Source of the DNA: Brevundimonas sp.
GTDB lineage: Bacteria; Pseudomonadota; Alphaproteobacteria; Caulobacterales; Caulobacteraceae
NCBI RefSeq assembly: GCF_031082345.1
Contig: NZ_JAVHLH010000132.1
Location: 1 to 7,767, forward strand
Length of the DNA: 7,767 nt
Direction of reading: 5' to 3'
In this document: positions 5,655 to 7,767 of the stretch, piece after piece
Layout: each line of letters opens with the position of its first letter
Numbering within the stretch: the first letter of the stretch is position 1
Translations under genes and position numbers: made by a program
The notes under the pieces: generated by a model
Told to the model about the DNA's origin: nothing
The model's input: the letters and a program-made list of their open reading frames with translations, nothing else
Databases searched by the model: none

Positions 5655-6098
5655 ATGATGAAGAGAGTCCTCATCCCCGTGCTGGCCATCGCCGCGGCGT
5701 CCGTCGCGGTTCCCGTCATCGCCCAGGACCATGGCCGCCAGGATCGTGACCGCTATGAGCGCAACGACCGCGATGATCACGGCCGCTACGAGCGGAATGA
5801 CCGCGACGACCGCCGCGACCGCGGGGATCGCTACGAGAATCATGGCCGCTGGCAGTCGATCGCCCAGCGCAAATATCAGCTGGACCGCCGCATCGACGTC
5901 GGCCTGCGCAACGGCTCGCTGAGCCGCCGGGAAGCCAGCCGGCTGCAGATCCAGCTCAACAGCCTGGTTCGTCTGGAGCGCAACTACATGCGTGGCGGCC
6001 TGACCCGCTGGGAGCGCAGCGATCTGGACCGTCGCTACGACCGGCTGGCCGTGCAGGTCCGCGCCGAGCGCCGCGACCGCGACAATCGTCGCTGGTAA
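5655..6098 (+). CDS. Secreted Arg/Asp-rich small protein with an internal repeat
   Basis: A 147-residue product whose first 23 residues form a signal peptide (MMKRVLIPVLAIAAASVAVP, then VIA before Gln24), so it should be periplasmic. Residues 24-63 are a highly charged, probably disordered segment rich in Asp, Arg, Asn and Tyr, with YERNDRDD at residues 34 and 45 (11-residue period). The C-terminal part (about 64-140) should form helices; it includes RIDVGLRNGSLSRREASRL and then GGLTRWERSDLDRRYDRL, two similar helix-turn-helix-like units. I know of uncharacterised proteobacterial secreted proteins of this general type but no assigned function. The ATG has an AAGGA ribosome site seven bases upstream (5643-5647); a second ATG follows immediately. 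It is transcribed divergently from the two-component operon and has a related operator-like repeat upstream, so it may be a target of that regulator. A strong terminator follows. Confidence 0.85.
   Translation: MMKRVLIPVLAIAAASVAVPVIAQDHGRQDRDRYERNDRDDHGRYERNDRDDRRDRGDRYENHGRWQSIAQRKYQLDRRIDVGLRNGSLSRREASRLQIQLNSLVRLERNYMRGGLTRWERSDLDRRYDRLAVQVRAERRDRDNRRW
5754..5819 (+). repeat. 33-bp in-frame tandem repeat, two diverged copies
   Basis: Units at 5754-5786 and 5787-5819 encode YERNDRDDHGR and YERNDRDDRRD. The DNA copies differ at several third positions, so the duplication is not recent and the amino acid pattern appears to have been kept by selection. The repeat sits in the disordered, charged segment of the secreted protein. 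Confidence 0.75.
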
Positions 6099-6128
6099 GG
6101 CCCGACCTTTCCTCCCCGAAAGGCCCGA

Positions 6129-6162
6129 GGGGCGCCGTCCGAAAGGGCGGCGCCCCTTTCCT
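6129..6162 (+). terminator. Rho-independent terminator with GAAA tetraloop
   Basis: A 12-bp stem (GGGGCGCCGTCC at 6129-6140 with GGGCGGCGCCCC at 6145-6156, one G-U pair) closes on a GAAA loop and is followed by TTTCCT. It begins 30 bases after the stop of the Arg/Asp-rich protein gene and so ends that transcript. The stem lies just before the end of the convergent PhzF gene (stop at 6161-6163); read on the minus strand it lacks a T-run but could still partly stop that transcript. A smaller hairpin, CCTTTC with GAAAGG (6106-6123), precedes it. Confidence 0.85.
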
Positions 6163-6976
6163 ATGGCGCGAGGCGCAGCCGGCTCTCGATGACGGTGACG
6201 GCCCGTCCGCGCAGCAGGATGCGGTCGCCGCGCACCTCGGTCTCGAGATCGCCGCCGCGGCCCGGGAAGACCTGCCGGAAACGCACCGTCGGCCGCCCCA
6301 GCCGGTCGGCGTAGAGGGGACCCAGAATGCAGTGGGCCGAGCCGGTGGCGGGATCCTCATCGACGCCGCAGCCGGGGGCGAAGAAGCGGTCGATCACATC
6401 GACGTCGTCGCCCGCGTCGGCCCCGGCGCAGACGATGACCTCGCCGGCCTCCCCGGCCTCGCCCTGCAGGGCGGCCAGGGCGGGAATGTCGGGGCGCAGC
6501 GTCCGCACCGTTTCCGCGTCGGCGAGAACGGCGACCAGATAGCGGCCGGCCCAGACCTCGACCGGCTCGACGCCGAGCGCTTCGGCCAGGCCCGGGACCG
6601 GCCCGGTGAGGCGCGGCGGATCGGCCGGAAAGTCCATCTCGTAGCCGTCGCCGGCGGGACGCACGACCAGCGGGCCGGAGCGGGTGTCGAAGGTCAGGGC
6701 TCCGGCGTCGGCGCCGAGTTCGGTCATCAGCGCATGGGCCGAGGCGAGGGTGGCGTGGCCGCACAGGTCGACCTCGCGCCCCGGGGTGAACCAGCGCAGG
6801 CCGAACCGGGCCGGATCGGCGGTGCGCAGCAGGAAGGCGGTCTCGGCCTGGTTGTTCTCCTTCGCCAGCGCCTGCATCCAGTCGTCATCAGGCCAGCGGT
6901 CGAACGGCTCAACCACGCAGGCGGGGTTGCCCCGGAAGGGGGCGGCGGCGAAGGCGTCGACGGTCCATTGGCGCAT
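6161..6976 (-). CDS. PhzF-family isomerase/epimerase
   Basis: The 271-residue product belongs to the PhzF/YddE family, two-domain proteins with a diaminopimelate-epimerase fold that isomerise or epimerise small substrates without a cofactor. Family signatures are all present: FRGNPACVV near the N-terminus (14-22), NNQAETAF with catalytic Glu45, the GHATLASAH segment with His74, and [12 protein letters not shown] (204-215) with Asp208 and Ser213. These positions match the active-site numbering of Pseudomonas PhzF (E45, H74, D208). No other phenazine genes are visible, so the substrate is unknown and a phenazine role is unlikely. The ATG at 6974-6976 overlaps the upstream gene's TGA by one base (TGATG), with a GGAG ribosome site eight bases upstream (minus-strand copy of 6985-6988). 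The open frame continues upstream but only in the shadow of the neighbouring gene. Confidence 0.93.
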   Translation of the reverse strand: MRQWTVDAFAAAPFRGNPACVVEPFDRWPDDDWMQALAKENNQAETAFLLRTADPARFGLRWFTPGREVDLCGHATLASAHALMTELGADAGALTFDTRSGPLVVRPAGDGYEMDFPADPPRLTGPVPGLAEALGVEPVEVWAGRYLVAVLADAETVRTLRPDIPALAALQGEAGEAGEVIVCAGADAGDDVDVIDRFFAPGCGVDEDPATGSAHCILGPLYADRLGRPTVRFRQVFPGRGGDLETEVRGDRILLRGRAVTVIESRLRLAP

Positions 6977-7557
6977 CAGGCGGTCTCCGGCGCGATGATA
7001 GTGAGTTCCGGCCAGCGGGCGCGCGCCCGCTCGACCACGCGCGGCCAGTCCCTGGCCACGCCGCGGGTCGGATTGGGCCGGAGGGTCAGGGCGAACACAT
7101 CTTCCAGCCCCAGCGGCGCCGCCACGCTGATCGTGTCGTCCGGCTCCAGCCGCACCCCCACGGCGAAGGCTGGCGCCACGAACCGCGCGAGGGCTTCGTC
7201 GGTGCCGGAAAGCGGCGCGTAGGGCTCGCCGAAATGGGCTGGAAACCAGATCGGCACCCGGGCCTGGTTGCGGACCTCGACCATGTCCCGGAACGGCGCG
7301 TCGAAGGCGGCGGCCACCCGCTTGATGACAACGTCCTCGGCGTCCCAGCTGGTGTCGGGATCGTAGTAGCCGACGTCGTAGTCGCGCACGCCATAGCCCG
7401 CCGGCCGTCCGGTCAGGGCGTTCCAGACGCATTGGTAGACGGCGCCGGAAAAGATTCGCCAGTCGGGCAAGCCCTGATCGCGCACGCCCTCAAGCACGTG
7501 CATCAGGCCGGGGTCGGCGCGGACGATGGCGGCGAGGCGGGTCTCCAGGTCGCTCAT
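6976..7557 (-). CDS. Nucleotidyltransferase-family protein (NTP_transf_6 / DUF925)
   Basis: A soluble 193-residue protein of the COG3575/DUF925 type, a nucleotidyltransferase-fold family with no settled substrate. The family pattern is seen in order: [18 protein letters not shown] (35-52), the acidic motif [23 protein letters not shown] (58-80) with candidate metal ligands Asp59 and Asp61, [16 protein letters not shown] (95-110), and a C-terminal [13 protein letters not shown] segment (151-163). The length is normal. The ATG overlaps the thiD stop by four bases (ATGA, 7554-7557) and its own TGA overlaps the PhzF start, so the three genes are translated as one unit. Family identity is from remembered motifs; enzymatic activity is an inference. 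Confidence 0.9.
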   Translation of the reverse strand: MSDLETRLAAIVRADPGLMHVLEGVRDQGLPDWRIFSGAVYQCVWNALTGRPAGYGVRDYDVGYYDPDTSWDAEDVVIKRVAAAFDAPFRDMVEVRNQARVPIWFPAHFGEPYAPLSGTDEALARFVAPAFAVGVRLEPDDTISVAAPLGLEDVFALTLRPNPTRGVARDWPRVVERARARWPELTIIAPETA

Positions 7558-7767
7558 CGCGCGTCTCTCAACGGCCAGCCGTGGTCCAGCGGGCCGTGGC
7601 CCTGCCCCAGCCCGGGGGCCCGGCGGATGGCCTCGGCGACATAGGCCCAGGCCTCGGCGACGGCGGCTTCGAGCGGCAGGCCCTTGGCCAGTCCGGCGGC
7701 GCAGGCGCTGGCGAGGGTGCAGCCGGTGCCGTGGGTGTGGCGGGTGTCCAGGCGCTCGCCCTCGAAG
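7554..7767 (-). CDS. thiD: Hydroxymethylpyrimidine/phosphomethylpyrimidine kinase ThiD, C-terminal fragment
   Basis: The gene enters from the right edge; the last 70 codons are visible, in frame from 7766. ThiD phosphorylates HMP and then HMP-P to HMP-PP, the pyrimidine precursor of thiamine, in the cytoplasm. The fragment contains the ribokinase-family anion-hole and base motif [15 protein letters not shown] (catalytic Cys in GTGC) followed by the usual helix with [24 protein letters not shown], the characteristic ThiD C-terminus. Its TGA overlaps the ATG of the nucleotidyltransferase-family gene (ATGA). Other ribokinase-type kinases are less likely because the terminal GxGxGHGPLDH pattern is specific to ThiD-like proteins. 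Confidence 0.93.
   Translation of the reverse strand, partial: FEGERLDTRHTHGTGCTLASACAAGLAKGLPLEAAVAEAWAYVAEAIRRAPGLGQGHGPLDHGWPLRDAR

Noticed and set aside
6161..6976. Part of a phenazine biosynthesis cluster
   Set aside because: No other phz genes are visible, and PhzF-like proteins are widespread in bacteria that make no phenazines.
6161..7432. A 423-residue fusion of PhzF with an upstream extension
   Set aside because: The extension lies entirely inside the nucleotidyltransferase-family gene in another frame and has no sensible composition; the PhzF domain starts at its own ATG with a ribosome site.
1..7767. Defence system, mobile element, CRISPR array, tRNA or rRNA
   Set aside because: No transposase, integrase, regularly spaced repeats or tRNA-like cloverleaf was seen on either strand; the window reads as core chromosome.

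Overview
The window is GC-rich, densely packed DNA of an alphaproteobacterium. A Caulobacterales member such as Brevundimonas is my best guess, inferred from gene content and codon style rather than from any marker gene. Nearly everything lies on the minus strand, with very short or overlapping gene junctions. One small gene is on the plus strand.

Layout. (1) Positions 1-5415, minus strand, read from right to left: a small secreted PepSY-like protein, an OmpR/PhoP-type response regulator, a PhoQ-type histidine kinase, an unrecognised 453-residue soluble protein, then cytochrome c maturation genes ccmI, ccmE and the first 39 codons of ccmF. Junctions are TGA/ATG abutting, GTGA overlap, an 82-base gap, a 20-base gap, ATGA overlap and GTGA overlap. 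(2) Positions 5416-5654: a 239-base divergent control region. (3) Positions 5655-6098, plus strand: a secreted Arg/Asp-rich protein with an internal 11-residue repeat, followed by a strong hairpin terminator at 6129-6156. (4) Positions 6161-7767, minus strand: the 3' end of thiD (HMP/HMP-P kinase), a nucleotidyltransferase-family protein (NTP_transf_6/DUF925) and a PhzF-family isomerase, all overlapping by 1-4 bases.

How it may fit together. The regulator-kinase pair beside ccmI-ccmE-ccmF recalls the rhizobial feuPQ-cycHJKL neighbourhood, in which both the two-component pair and the cytochrome c maturation genes affect iron acquisition. A small secreted protein upstream of the regulator matches the position of FeuN, the periplasmic negative regulator of FeuPQ in Sinorhizobium, although no homology was tested. 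The divergent region carries two 11-bp-phased direct repeats (GTTCAG-N5-GTTCAG on minus, GTTCAG-N5-GCTCAG on plus). Each points at one of the two divergent genes, as expected of a tandem-binding OmpR/PhoP-type regulator. I infer one envelope-sensing regulon that autoregulates its own operon and controls the Arg/Asp-rich secreted protein. This, together with the unknown 453-residue protein between the kinase and ccmI, is the most promising unexplored part of the window. No RNA gene, insertion sequence, CRISPR array or phage feature was seen.
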